Below the pieces are notes generated by a model that worked only from the letters and a program-made list of their open reading frames with translations, was not told where the DNA came from and did not search any database. From Promicromonospora umidemergens (GTDB taxonomy: Bacteria > Actinomycetota > Actinomycetes > Actinomycetales > Cellulomonadaceae): a stretch of 64,000 nt of DNA. The stretch's first letter is position 1, and each line of letters begins with the position of its first letter. Position numbers and translations under genes: made by a program. The stretch covers positions 428,346 to 492,345 of the forward strand of contig NZ_JAMTCT010000003.1 of the NCBI RefSeq assembly GCF_024171995.1, read 5' to 3'. Below are positions 37,285 to 45,658 of the stretch, piece by piece.

Positions 37285-38028
37285 TCAGCCGACGATCAGG
37301 GCCCCCACCGACACGAGAGCCGACGCGACGAGCAGGCCGAGCACCACTCGTTCGTACCGCGCGCTGCCGAACGCGTTGAACGCCCGGGCCCCCACGAGCT
37401 GTCCCAGCAATGCCGCTCCGACGAGGGGAATCCACTGCTCGTAGGTCTCCCACGTTCCCGCGAGCACCAGCGCAGCGATGCTCAGCGGCAGACGCACCAG
37501 CGAGACAGTGACGAGGGTGTCGCGCATGGCCTGCGGCGTCAGGCCCCGGTGGACCAGGTAGTAGACGCTCGGCGGACCGCCGAGGGACGTCGAGGTGCTC
37601 AACGCGCCCGACAGGAGTCCGGCGGGCACGGCCAAGGCAGGCCGCACGACGATGCCGCGTTCCCGCGAGCGCAGCCGCAGGACCACCGCACCGATGACCA
37701 CGCAGGCGACGAAGACCTGCAGCCCGGTCGCGGGTAGCGCCGCCAGGAGCCAGGCACCGACCAGCATCCCGGGGACGGACCAGCCGGCCAGCGCCCACAC
37801 CTCACGGCCGACGGGACGCGGCACGCTGCGCCGCATCGCGAGGATCGCCACGTCGCAGACGGTGCCGGTGATGATGATCGTCGACACGGCCTCCGCACCG
37901 CCGACGGTCGCGGCGAGCACCGGGGCGCTCAGCAGGGCGAACCCGAACCCGGACAGCGACTGCAGCACCGCGCTCACGAAGATCAGGCCGAAGAGAGCGC
38001 TGAGGAGGAGCCCGCCGTCGAGGTGCAC
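37285..38028 (-). CDS. TauE/SafE family membrane protein (sulfite exporter-like)
   Basis: The 247-residue protein has about eight hydrophobic helices and the family pattern QSLSGFGFALLSAPVLA near the N-terminus, repeated loosely at GLLSGALSTSTSLGGPP in the second half. These carriers move sulfite, sulfonates or organic acids; the substrate is unknown here. The GTG start lies 4 bases past the stop of an upstream TetR gene, so coupling with that gene is probable despite the weak SD. Confidence 0.9.
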   Translation of the reverse strand: MHLDGGLLLSALFGLIFVSAVLQSLSGFGFALLSAPVLAATVGGAEAVSTIIITGTVCDVAILAMRRSVPRPVGREVWALAGWSVPGMLVGAWLLAALPATGLQVFVACVVIGAVVLRLRSRERGIVVRPALAVPAGLLSGALSTSTSLGGPPSVYYLVHRGLTPQAMRDTLVTVSLVRLPLSIAALVLAGTWETYEQWIPLVGAALLGQLVGARAFNAFGSARYERVVLGLLVASALVSVGALIVG

Positions 38029-38032
38029 CAGG

Positions 38033-38653
38033 TCAGGCGGCCCGCAGCCCTGCGGCGGGCAGGATGATCTCGTCGATGTTGGAGATCAGGAACTCCCGGT
38101 CGACGGGTATGCGCAGCATGAGGGTGCGGTACGCGACCATCGCAGGACCGACCATGCAGAGCTTCTCGACGTCGAGCCCCGGGAGGACCTCTCCGCGGTC
38201 GATCGCACGCTGGAAGAAGACGCGGTTGACGGCAGCACGCGGTTCGACCAGCGCCTTGTGCGCGGCGGCAGCCAGCTCGGGGTTGCGGGCGATCATGGAC
38301 ACGATCCCGGCCATCACCTTGAGCTTGCGTTCACTGTCGCGGATGCTCGGCGGCTTGACCATGGCGATCAGGTCTCCGCGCAGCGTCCCCGTGTCCGGCA
38401 GGTGGTCGAGGTCCAGATCGTTGCCCTTCATGCACGCGACGGCGTCGAGCACCAGGTCCGCCTTGGACGACCACCGGCGGTAGACGGTCGCCTTTCCCGC
38501 CTTGGCGCGCGCGGCGACGAGATCGATGGTCATCCCGTCGTAGCCGGTCTCGGCCAGGACGTCGAGCGCGGCGGACAGGATCTCGGGGTCGCGGGTGTGG
38601 TCCCGCTTACGGCCGAGCCGGGGTCGCGCCTCGGCCTGCTCGGTCTGCGTCAT
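38033..38653 (-). CDS. TetR family regulator of the divergent MFS gene
   Basis: From the ATG at 38653 (AGGAGG 9 bases before; a GTG at 38662 is less well placed) the product is 206 residues. HTH: EILSAALDVLAETGYDG ... VAARAKAGKATVYRRWSSKADLV, typical of AcrR-like regulators with C-terminal TetR_C domains. A 32-bp dyad lies between it and the divergent efflux pump gene. It is transcribed together with the TauE-like gene. Confidence 0.94.
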   Translation of the reverse strand: MTQTEQAEARPRLGRKRDHTRDPEILSAALDVLAETGYDGMTIDLVAARAKAGKATVYRRWSSKADLVLDAVACMKGNDLDLDHLPDTGTLRGDLIAMVKPPSIRDSERKLKVMAGIVSMIARNPELAAAAHKALVEPRAAVNRVFFQRAIDRGEVLPGLDVEKLCMVGPAMVAYRTLMLRIPVDREFLISNIDEIILPAAGLRAA

Positions 38654-38714
38654 CGCAGTCACCCTCCTTCCGCTGTCCCACCCGACCTTACCGTTGGGTT
38701 AATTATTGAACCAG

Positions 38715-38746
38715 CCATATCCGGAACTTAACAGTTCCGTATATGG
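38715..38746. promoter_or_regulatory. 32-bp inverted repeat, operator/promoter of the MFS efflux gene
   Basis: CCATATCCGGAACT-TAAC-AGTTCCGTATATGG has 14-base arms with one mismatch. TTGAAC at 38706-38711 followed 17 bases later by TAACAG could be the promoter, placing the -10 inside the dyad and the transcript start close to the ATGs at 38743/38755. TetR binding here would block RNA polymerase. Confidence 0.75.
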
Positions 38747-38754
38747 TGGCGTCC

Positions 38755-40260
38755 ATGGCCGAAACCTCAACCCCCGCGACCGACAGCCGTCGCTGGATCA
38801 CGCTCGTCGTCGTCGGGCTCGCACAGCTCATGGTGGTGCTCGACGCGACAGTCGTGAACATCGCGCTCCCGTCGGCCCAGGCCGACCTCGGCTTCTCGGA
38901 CGGGCAGCGCCAGTGGGTCATCACCGCCTACTCCCTCGCCTTCGCCAGCCTGCTCCTGCTCGGCGGGCGCCTCTCCGACCTCATCGGTCGCAAGCGCACC
39001 TTCGTCGTCGGCCTCATCGGGTTCGCCGTCGCCTCGGCGCTCGGTGGCGCCGCCGGGTCGTTCGAGCTGCTCGTGGCCGCCCGTGCACTGCAGGGCGTGT
39101 TCGGCGCGCTGCTCGCCCCCACCGCACTTGCCGTGCTGACCACCACGTTCACCATCCCGAAGGAGCGCGCCCGAGCCTTCGGCGTCTTCGGTGCGATCGC
39201 CGGCGCCGGCGGCGCCGTCGGGCTGCTCCTTGGCGGGGTCCTGACAGAGGCTCTCGACTGGCGCTGGAACCTCTACATCAATGTCCCGATCGCCGCGCTC
39301 GCCCTCGTCGGCGCGCTCATGCTCATCCCGCGCGCCCAGCAGACCGGCCCCCGGCCGAAGCTCGACGTCCCGGGCACCGTGCTCGTGTCCGGCGCGCTCT
39401 TCGGCCTGGTCTACGGCTTCTCGAACGCAGAGACCGGCGGCTGGGACTCGCCCCTGACCTGGGGCATGCTGGCGGGCGCTGCCGTGCTGCTGATCGCGTT
39501 CGTCGCCTGGCAGGCGCGAGCCGCGCACCCGCTCCTGCCGCTCTCGATAGTCCTCGACCGGAATCGCGGCGCTGCCTACATCTCGGTGCTGATCGCGGGC
39601 GCAGGGATGTTCGGCATCTTCCTCTTCGTCACGTACTACCTGCAGCTCACGCTCGGGTACTCGCCGATCCAGACGGGTCTCTCGTTCCTGCCCATGATCG
39701 GGATGCTCGTGCTCGCCGCACAGCTCGGCACCAACCTGTTCGTGCCCCGGTTCGGCCCCAAGCTCATGGTGCCGGTGGGCATGACGCTCGGCGCGACCGG
39801 CATGGTCGGCCTCACTTTCCTGGACGCCTCGAGCTCGTTCGCCCCGGACGTCCTTGCGCCGCTGATGATCACCGGCTTCGCGATGGGCACGATCATGCCC
39901 GCGTCGATGCAGACCGCCACGCTCGGCGTCGACCGGCAGTTCGCCGGCGTCGCCTCGGCGATGGTGAACACGAGCCAGCAGGTCGGCGGCTCGATCGGCA
40001 CCGCCCTGCTCAACACCCTTGCCGCCACCGCAGCGGCCGACTACCTGGTGGCCAACGCGCCCGTGACCGAGGCGGTAGGCGCCCAGGCCGCGATCGCCGG
40101 CTACTCGACCGCGTACTGGTGGGGCGCGGGCTTCTTCGCCCTGGGTGCGGTGCTGTCGGCCCTGCTGTTCCGTCGCCGGGGCGATGGCCTGTCGCTCGCG
40201 ACCTCGCCGCCTGCCGCCGTCCCGGCCGAGCGCGTGGCAGAACCGCTGCCGATCGCCTGA
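38755..40260 (+). CDS. MFS drug efflux transporter, DHA2 (EmrB/QacA) family
   Basis: The 501-residue protein (ATG at 38755; an in-frame ATG at 38743 lies in the operator) has about 14 helices. Signatures are VVLDATVVNIALPSAQADL, the motif A region GGRLSDLIGRKRTF and the motif C region GAIAGAGGAVGLLLGGVL. It probably exports a toxic compound using the proton gradient. It is controlled by the divergent TetR gene. No SD is visible, consistent with a very short or leaderless mRNA. Confidence 0.95.
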   Translation: MAETSTPATDSRRWITLVVVGLAQLMVVLDATVVNIALPSAQADLGFSDGQRQWVITAYSLAFASLLLLGGRLSDLIGRKRTFVVGLIGFAVASALGGAAGSFELLVAARALQGVFGALLAPTALAVLTTTFTIPKERARAFGVFGAIAGAGGAVGLLLGGVLTEALDWRWNLYINVPIAALALVGALMLIPRAQQTGPRPKLDVPGTVLVSGALFGLVYGFSNAETGGWDSPLTWGMLAGAAVLLIAFVAWQARAAHPLLPLSIVLDRNRGAAYISVLIAGAGMFGIFLFVTYYLQLTLGYSPIQTGLSFLPMIGMLVLAAQLGTNLFVPRFGPKLMVPVGMTLGATGMVGLTFLDASSSFAPDVLAPLMITGFAMGTIMPASMQTATLGVDRQFAGVASAMVNTSQQVGGSIGTALLNTLAATAAADYLVANAPVTEAVGAQAAIAGYSTAYWWGAGFFALGAVLSALLFRRRGDGLSLATSPPAAVPAERVAEPLPIA

Positions 40261-40273
40261 CAGCCCGGCCTTG

Positions 40274-40855
40274 TCAGCTTCGGATTCGGCGGTCCACCGC
40301 GATCCAGTTGGTCTCCCACGTCGCTCCGGCGTCCGCCGAGAACGCCTGCTCGAACCTCGCCTCGTCCTTGCTCACGCGGACGATGAGGAACCGCACCTTG
40401 ATCGGGCGGCCGTCGAGCTGGTCGTCGCCGTAGAACTCGCCGACACCGTCGCGGAACCCGCCGTAGACCGCGGGCGTGAGCAGACCGTCGCGCAGGTTGA
40501 CGAAGGTCAGGCTCCACCGCTGCGCCTGCGGCTCGTACAGCCTCAGATTGAGCGCTTCGATACGGCCGTTCGGCCCCGACACGTCGAGCTCGACGACGTT
40601 GGCCCGCCGGTCCGCGAGCGGCCGCACGGTGCTGGTGCCGGCGAACCGGAGCCATTCGTCCGGGGACTCCGAGAGCGGGTCGGCGAGCACCTTCACGGTG
40701 GTGCGCCAGGTGCCGATCTCCCAGTCGAAGTCCCGTTGGCCATCCGCGATCGTCGATGATGCGGGTGGCGGTGCAGCGGTGCCCGATGCCGCCGTCGCGA
40801 GAAGCATGAGGGCGGAGAGGCCTGCGGTCAGGATCCGTCGGTATGGAATGGTCAT
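40274..40855 (-). CDS. secreted protein, DUF1579-like
   Basis: The 193-residue product starts with a signal peptide (TAGLSALMLLATAASGTAA) and continues with a beta-rich domain: DFDWEIGTWRTTVKVL, LNLRLYEPQAQRWSLTFVN and WETNWIAVDRRI. This pattern resembles proteins annotated DUF1579 or lipocalin-like. Function unknown. It is divergent from a HxlR-type regulator 27 bases away, which may control it. Confidence 0.8.
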   Translation of the reverse strand: MTIPYRRILTAGLSALMLLATAASGTAAPPPASSTIADGQRDFDWEIGTWRTTVKVLADPLSESPDEWLRFAGTSTVRPLADRRANVVELDVSGPNGRIEALNLRLYEPQAQRWSLTFVNLRDGLLTPAVYGGFRDGVGEFYGDDQLDGRPIKVRFLIVRVSKDEARFEQAFSADAGATWETNWIAVDRRIRS

Positions 40856-40882
40856 GGTTCGACTATCGAGCGGAGCTCGGCC

Positions 40883-41284
40883 GTGAACAAGAAGGCACCT
40901 GCGGGTAACCCCTCTCGTCCCAATCCACTGCCTGGCTGCCCGATGGCGGCGGCTTTCGCCGCGATCGGCGGAAAGTGGAAGCTGACCCTGCTCTACTGGC
41001 TCGCCCACGGAGAGTCCCACTTCGCCGGCCTCCGCCGCAGAGGCGCGCCCATCACACCCAAGGTGCTCGCCGAACAGCTGCGCGAGCTCGAGGCCGACGG
41101 ACTCGTCGAACGCGTGGTGACCGGACCGGTCCCGGCGCGCGTCATCTACCGGCTCACTCCGTACGGTGCCACCGTCCTGCCCGTCGTCGAAGGAGTCAGG
41201 GTCTGGGGCGAGGCTCACCTGCAGCTCACCGGTGGCCAGGCCGTATCGGACCCGGCGATGGGCTGCGCAGACACGATCGCGTAG
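40883..41284 (+). CDS. HxlR family transcriptional regulator
   Basis: The 133-residue protein (GTG start) shows the HxlR winged helix: GCPMAAAFAAIGGKWKLTLLYWL, HFAGLRRRGAPITPKVLAEQLRELEADGLVER and IYRLTPYGATVLPVVEGV. The Cys near residue 19 matches the redox-sensing Cys of several HxlR proteins. The neighbouring divergent secreted protein is its likely target. Confidence 0.93.
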   Translation: MNKKAPAGNPSRPNPLPGCPMAAAFAAIGGKWKLTLLYWLAHGESHFAGLRRRGAPITPKVLAEQLRELEADGLVERVVTGPVPARVIYRLTPYGATVLPVVEGVRVWGEAHLQLTGGQAVSDPAMGCADTIA

Positions 41285-41329
41285 GCCTGGAGTTGCACAT
41301 TCCGTAGCGGCATGTGGTCCCGTGGACTC

Positions 41330-42310
41330 ATGGCCCGCCCCACTGAGGAAGACTCCCCGCTCACGTATTCGTCCTTCATCCCGCCGCGCCGGGTCAAGAT
41401 CGGTGACGCGGCAGCCTTCGTCGGCACCACACCGCGGGCGATCCGTCACTACCACGCGATCGGCCTGCTGCCCGAGCCCGAGCGGGGCGGCGACGACCGC
41501 CGCCGCTACGGCTACGAAGACATGATCCGGCTGCTGTGGATCCGCAAGATGGCCGACGCCGGGATCGCCCTGGACGATATCCGTGGAGCCTTCGCCGACA
41601 CGGCTTCCTCCGACGGCGACAGCGACAGCGACAGCGACATAGCGGGCATCCTGGAACGGGTGGAGGAAACCCTCGTCGCCCAGGAAGCAGAGCTGCGGCG
41701 ACAGCGGACCGCCGTGCAGCGCATGCGCACCGAGGGCAGCAGGATGGGCCTGCTGTCCGACTTCGTCACCAGCCGCCTCAAGAGCCTGCCCGAGGGCTCC
41801 CTACGCCAGGCAGACCTGGACAACATGCTGGTCATCGAGCGGATCTTCGGCCCTCTCGGCGCGGCCGTCAACGCCACTCGCTACATCGCCTTGGCCACCC
41901 ACCCGGATCTGCGGGAGGAATCCGACCGTGTTGATGCCGCCGAGGAGGCCCTCGACGACACCGTCGCTGTCGACGACCCCCGCGTGGCACAGGTGGCTGC
42001 CCAACGGCACGCCTTCGAGAAGGCGCTCGAAGCCGTGATCGAGGATTCCGGCCTGGCGCAGGACGACGATGCGCTCTTCGACGCCTGGGACGCCTTGCAC
42101 CCCCCTGCCCCTGACGCGGACGAGGCCGGCCGAAGCTCCGGTAGGGAACCGGGGTCCATGAGCGCATTCGAGGCCACCGGAAAGATGCCCTACGACTTCT
42201 CCCCGGCCCGCCTGCGCTGCATACAGCTGGCCGGGGAGCTCTCGGTGGCCTCCTGGGAGACCGAACGGGCGGTTAGCGGTGTTCCCGGCAACCGCCCGTC
42301 GAACGGATGA
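41330..42310 (+). CDS. MerR family transcriptional regulator
   Basis: The product is 326 residues from the ATG at 41330 (41312 possible; no SD decides). The MerR helix-turn-helix is KIGDAAAFVGTTPRAIRHYHAIGLLPEPERGGD, followed by YEDMIRLLWIRKMADAGIALDDIRGAF. A Ser/Asp run (residues about 92-102) separates it from a coiled coil (EETLVAQEAELRRQRTAVQRM). The long C-terminal domain is of unknown ligand. Its stop codon falls at the first bases of a 160-bp direct repeat. Confidence 0.9.
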   Translation: MARPTEEDSPLTYSSFIPPRRVKIGDAAAFVGTTPRAIRHYHAIGLLPEPERGGDDRRRYGYEDMIRLLWIRKMADAGIALDDIRGAFADTASSDGDSDSDSDIAGILERVEETLVAQEAELRRQRTAVQRMRTEGSRMGLLSDFVTSRLKSLPEGSLRQADLDNMLVIERIFGPLGAAVNATRYIALATHPDLREESDRVDAAEEALDDTVAVDDPRVAQVAAQRHAFEKALEAVIEDSGLAQDDDALFDAWDALHPPAPDADEAGRSSGREPGSMSAFEATGKMPYDFSPARLRCIQLAGELSVASWETERAVSGVPGNRPSNG

Positions 42311-42466
42311 GCCGTCAGCGGTAGCTCGTGGATCGCAGTCGGACATCTGGCGTGGTCTGGTGAGAGCGACAGCGGCCGGGATCGTCGGAATATCAACGAT
42401 CCCGGCCGTTGGTCATGTTGGGGCCGGATGGGCTGGCGCGGACCTCTTGCGGACTATCCGCGGACT
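42307..42466 (+). repeat. ~160-bp direct repeat, left copy (site A)
   Basis: This segment is matched by 45659-45819 in the same orientation with about 20 differences counted by eye. It contains a hairpin (CGGCCGGGATCGT at 42373-42385 pairing with ACGATCCCGGCCG at 42396-42408). It ends in the motif CTCTTGCGGACTAT + CCGCGGACT (42444-42466), which recurs at three other places. It lies between the convergent MerR and XRE genes and could be an attachment-site product. Confidence 0.8.
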
Positions 42467-42517
42467 GAGCGCGGGCAGCCGAAGCCGCGCGGTCCCTGTT
42501 CGGGGCGCTTCGCCGTC

Positions 42518-43750
42518 TCAGTTGCTGATGTCGGTCAGCGCGTCCGCGTAGGTGCGGGCGCGCGGGTCGTGAGAAAGGTTGGCGCGGTCGAACTCGCGAG
42601 TCAGCTCGTGGGCGACGAGGGCCAGGCTCGGTACAGATCGGCGGTCACCCGTTAGTGCTTCGATGCCGTAGTCGAGGGCGGCGTCAGCGTCCCCCGCACG
42701 AGCCGCAGCGACGGCCAGGGTGATGCGGGCTTCCGCATTACGCATCGGACTGCGCTCGACACCGTCGGGCCGGACGCCGGCGCGCAGCACCTCCTCGGCG
42801 TACAGCACCGCCCGGTCGTCGTTGCCGACGTTCCGGTGCACGTCCATCTCGTAGTAAGTCTGCTTCGCGGGGTCGACCACGAAATGGTCGTCCGGGTTCG
42901 ACGGCATCGGGAGGGCCTCGAGCACGGTGCGACCGCGCTCAAGACTTAGTTCGACCTGGTGATCATTCCCGAGCCGCGCCCATGCCTTCGCCGCTTGGGC
43001 GGCCAGCTGGGCACTGACGCCGCGAGCGCCGGCTACTTCGATGCCGTGTTCGGCTGCCGCGACGACGCGGTGCAGGTCGCCGGAGGTCAGGGCGAACCAT
43101 GCGGACATCTCGTGGGCCCAGCCGCCGACGTGGTGATCGTCGACCTCGTTGGCGAGGTCGAGCGCGTAGCGCCGGGTTGCCTCTGCGGCGACGTGCTGTC
43201 CGGCGTCGTACTCGACGCAGCCGACCAGGAGCGCCAGGCGACCCGCGAGGGACAGCAGGTCACGGTGTTGAGCGAAGGAAAGGCGCTCGTCGAACAGTCG
43301 GGTGATGCGTCCCAGCCAGGCCAGCCCCTCGGCGCGCAGTTCGCGGGTCTCGCGGTACCGGTACTCCGTGCAGAGCCGTTCCACGGTGACCTCGACGGCG
43401 GTCACCGTGGCGTCGGTGATCGACGAGCGTTGCAGTCGGGCGATCAGCTCGGCCGTGTCCATCCCAGCTTCCAGGAGCAAGGACGTCTCTCCGGCCGGGG
43501 CAGCCGGTGGGAAGAGGTCGGCGGTGACCGTGCCGAAGACCATCGCGATGTGTGGCGCCCAGGTGCGTGGGGTGACGCGGCCGGATTCCCACTCCTTCCA
43601 CTGCCGCACGAGCGACTCCCCTGAGGGCGGTTCCTTCCCGGCGGAACGGGCGTACACCGCTCGCAGGTTCCCCACGGCGCGCGCCTGGGACCAGCCGCGC
43701 GCTTCACGCTCGCGCCGCAAGCGATCCGCCCAGGCAGGCCGTGTGCTCAT
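42518..43750 (-). CDS. XRE-type regulator with long TPR-like C-terminus (cassette 1)
   Basis: The ATG at 43750 gives 410 residues. The N-terminal HTH region reads WADRLRREREARGWSQARAVGNL ... SLVRQWKEWESGRVTPRTW. The remainder is helical with TPR-like pairs (LSLAGRLALLVGCVEYDAGQ, AGDADAALDYGIEALTGDRR). This architecture is frequent in actinomycete regulators of mobile or signalling cassettes. It is divergent from a HAD phosphatase gene 105 bases away. A similarly built regulator sits in cassette 2 (52944-54155). Confidence 0.9.
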   Translation of the reverse strand: MSTRPAWADRLRREREARGWSQARAVGNLRAVYARSAGKEPPSGESLVRQWKEWESGRVTPRTWAPHIAMVFGTVTADLFPPAAPAGETSLLLEAGMDTAELIARLQRSSITDATVTAVEVTVERLCTEYRYRETRELRAEGLAWLGRITRLFDERLSFAQHRDLLSLAGRLALLVGCVEYDAGQHVAAEATRRYALDLANEVDDHHVGGWAHEMSAWFALTSGDLHRVVAAAEHGIEVAGARGVSAQLAAQAAKAWARLGNDHQVELSLERGRTVLEALPMPSNPDDHFVVDPAKQTYYEMDVHRNVGNDDRAVLYAEEVLRAGVRPDGVERSPMRNAEARITLAVAAARAGDADAALDYGIEALTGDRRSVPSLALVAHELTREFDRANLSHDPRARTYADALTDISN

Positions 43751-43855
43751 GGCCCCATGGTGCCCCACGTCACAGACAGGCAACCAGAGGGGAGGTGAAC
43801 GTCTCCCCACCTCTCACCTATCCCACGAGCACCGGGCTGGCGAATGCTTCCACGC

Positions 43856-44917
43856 ATGAGAGCTTCCACGCCGCTCCTCGTCGCGTGCGACATCGACGGG
43901 ACCCTGGTCCGTACCGGCAGTCCGGCCACGGCCGCTGTGCGCTCCGCAGCGACTCAGGTTCGGGCGGCCGGGCATCACATGGTGCTGGCCACGGGACGCT
44001 CCCTCACTGGCGCGCTACCCGTCGCGCGACAGCTTGGGCTGGACGACGCGTGGATCGTGGCAAGCAACGGCGCAGTCACCGCACACCTGGTGGGTGACCA
44101 CTACCAGGTCACCGAGCAGCACGACCTCGACGCCGAAGTCGCGATCCGCGTCACTGTCGCGGCGGCTCCTGGTGTGCGCATCGCGGCCGAGATGGTGGGT
44201 ACCGGCTACCGGGTCAACATCCCGTTCCCGGAGTACGAACTCAACGGCGACCAGCACAGCGTGCGCGGGCTTGAGGAGCTGTGGGCGCACCCGACACCTC
44301 GTATCGCCCTCCAGGGCCCGTCTGGATACCGCCTGGTATGGGCCCTGCGAGCGCTCGGCCTGACGGCGATCGCCACCCGGCGTGACTGGGTCGACGTGAC
44401 AGCGGCCGAGATCTCCAAAGCGACGGCGCTCGAAAAGGTGCGCACGGAACTCGGCGTCGAGCCGGGCGACACGATCGCTGTCGGCGACTCGGAGAACGAC
44501 GTGGCGATGCTGGATTGGGCCGCGCACGGCTGGGCTATGGGTCACGCGCCCGCGTTCGTGATCGCCGGTGCGGACTACGTCACCGGGACCCTCGACGACG
44601 ACGGAGCAGCCGCCGTGCTGCTCTCCCTCTCGGATAGCCTCGGATCATGCGCCTCCCACGTTTCCAGACCTGGATCACCACTCTCGTCGATGCCAACCTC
44701 CCGACCGGTGTCAAGCGCATCGAGTGGGCCGACAGCGGCATCAACAACGACCGTGGCATGGGCGAGCATTGCACCGGTCTCGTGTTCGAAGCACCCGATG
44801 GCGGGACCGTGTACTGGCAGACCGTCGTCGGCGGCGGCCCTAAGGGCGACACCTTCGACCGGCCGGAGGAGATCGTCGAGGGCGACCCGCCTGCGCCGGT
44901 CGCGCCCGTCGAGCTGA
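43856..44917 (+). CDS. HAD family hydrolase (Cof-type), cassette 1; 3' end overlaps the next gene
   Basis: From the ATG at 43856 the HAD core is clear: motif I LLVACDIDGTLVRTG, motif II LATGRSLTGALPVA, Lys region SKATALEKVRTELG and motif IV AVGDSENDVAML. The core ends near residue 262 (codon at about 44640). The frame then runs on for about 90 Ser/Arg/Pro-rich residues that overlap the following gene by 271 bases. This tail looks like out-of-frame translation and suggests a lost stop or small frameshift. The paralogue in cassette 2 shares GHEVVLATGRSLAG-like motifs. Confidence 0.88.
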   Translation: MRASTPLLVACDIDGTLVRTGSPATAAVRSAATQVRAAGHHMVLATGRSLTGALPVARQLGLDDAWIVASNGAVTAHLVGDHYQVTEQHDLDAEVAIRVTVAAAPGVRIAAEMVGTGYRVNIPFPEYELNGDQHSVRGLEELWAHPTPRIALQGPSGYRLVWALRALGLTAIATRRDWVDVTAAEISKATALEKVRTELGVEPGDTIAVGDSENDVAMLDWAAHGWAMGHAPAFVIAGADYVTGTLDDDGAAAVLLSLSDSLGSCASHVSRPGSPLSSMPTSRPVSSASSGPTAASTTTVAWASIAPVSCSKHPMAGPCTGRPSSAAALRATPSTGRRRSSRATRLRRSRPSS

Positions 44918-45180
44918 CCATGACCGACGGCAAGCTGCGCATGTCCGACCTCGAAGCCTGGCTCACGGCCCTGGTCATCAACGCCCAGTCCCGTGAGCTG
45001 GCGTCGGTCGAGCGGTTCACCACGCGTCCAGCCAAGTCGAACATGGGCTTCTCCCACCAGTTCGGGTACACGCTCAAGTGGCACGACGGAAGCTCCACCA
45101 CGAGCTTCCTCAGGTACACCCTCGCACCCGGCGAGCGGCGGTCAGAAAGCACGGAGTGGCGAATCAAGGAGGCGGTGTGA
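44647..45180 (+). CDS. hypothetical protein of cassette 1
   Basis: A 177-residue soluble product starting MRLPRFQTWITTLVDANLPTG. It has a repeated domain feel: FQTWITTLVDANLPTGVKRI near the start and LEAWLTALVINAQSRELASV in the middle, each followed by a beta-rich stretch. I do not recognise the family. The 20 bases before it (CGGATAGCCTCGGATC) hold no good SD, and the start lies within the HAD open frame. The next gene follows immediately. Confidence 0.75.
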   Translation: MRLPRFQTWITTLVDANLPTGVKRIEWADSGINNDRGMGEHCTGLVFEAPDGGTVYWQTVVGGGPKGDTFDRPEEIVEGDPPAPVAPVELTMTDGKLRMSDLEAWLTALVINAQSRELASVERFTTRPAKSNMGFSHQFGYTLKWHDGSSTTSFLRYTLAPGERRSESTEWRIKEAV

Positions 45181-45303
45181 GTGGCAACGAAAAAGTGCGG
45201 TAGCTGCGGCCAGATCGTCGGAGTCATCGGGGGGAAGGTCGCGACCCACCAGAAGGGCAAGCCGGGATCCGGTACCTGTCCAGGCTCGGGCGCCAGCGGC
45301 TGA
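45181..45303 (+). CDS. 40-residue CxxC mini-protein (zinc-ribbon-like)
   Basis: A GTG directly after the upstream stop, preceded by AAGGAGGCGG, opens a 40-residue frame beginning VATKKCGSCGQIVGVIGG and ending GTCPGSGASG. It has CGSC and a further Cys before PGSG, so it may bind zinc with only three Cys plus the central His, or dimerise. The strong SD, tight spacing and following terminator support a real gene. Function unknown. Confidence 0.7.
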   Translation: MATKKCGSCGQIVGVIGGKVATHQKGKPGSGTCPGSGASG

Positions 45304-45312
45304 CGACGAATC

Positions 45313-45344
45313 GAGGTCCCCGCTCCGCTTGGAGCGGGGACCTC
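45313..45344 (+). terminator. terminator-like hairpin closing cassette 1
   Basis: GAGGTCCCCGCTCC pairs perfectly with GGAGCGGGGACCTC around GCTT, 10 bases past the mini-protein stop. The following T tract is short (CTTGG). Confidence 0.7.
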
Positions 45345-45377
45345 TTGGCGTGTCACCCGAGGCCGGGGCCATGCGCA

Positions 45378-45539
45378 CGGCGCAGCGCCGCTCTGGGTCA
45401 CTCCAGCCCGACCATCACGCTCGGCACGTACGTGCACCTGTGGCCGAGCGCAGAGGGCAGGACCCGAGCGGCGGCCACATCGCTCATGCGAACCACGCTG
45501 TCCGCACTGCCGACGACTGAGGCCGCTAAGACCCCCTGA
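45378..45539 (+). pseudogene. C-terminal remnant of a tyrosine recombinase (integrase)
   Basis: The frame ending at the TGA 45537-45539 reads AALGHSSPTITLGTYVHLWP followed by SAEGRTRAAATSL. This is the end of a tyrosine recombinase: the box-II LGH motif and the nucleophile Tyr in TYVHLWP, with a normal C-terminal tail. No upstream catalytic part (box I Arg) is found, as the preceding DNA is the cassette 1 terminator. It is a fragment of the integrase that once mobilised this region. A GGACGGGCGG/CCGCCCGTCC hairpin (45546-45583) follows. Confidence 0.75.
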
Positions 45540-45545
45540 CAGACC

Positions 45546-45583
45546 GGACGGGCGGCCACCGGTGTCCCGGTGACCGCCCGTCC
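45546..45583 (+). terminator. hairpin after the integrase remnant
   Basis: GGACGGGCGG and CCGCCCGTCC pair with an inner CCGG/CCGG. A very similar hairpin (ACGGGCGGCCACCGGT start) lies at 56305-56340 near the outer end of cassette 2. Between 45584 and 45658 nothing else is recognised. Confidence 0.6.
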
Positions 45584-45658
45584 GCAACGTCAGTCGGCTG
45601 CTCGCCCGTCAGTGCCTGTCTCGACAGGCTCGAGCAACGGATCAGGCTCGACCAAGGG

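Noticed and set aside
36620..37798. N-terminal extension of the monooxygenase to 780 residues
   Set aside because: The extension is a shadow of the TetR and TauE-like genes; the FAD motif begins right after the ATG at 36619.
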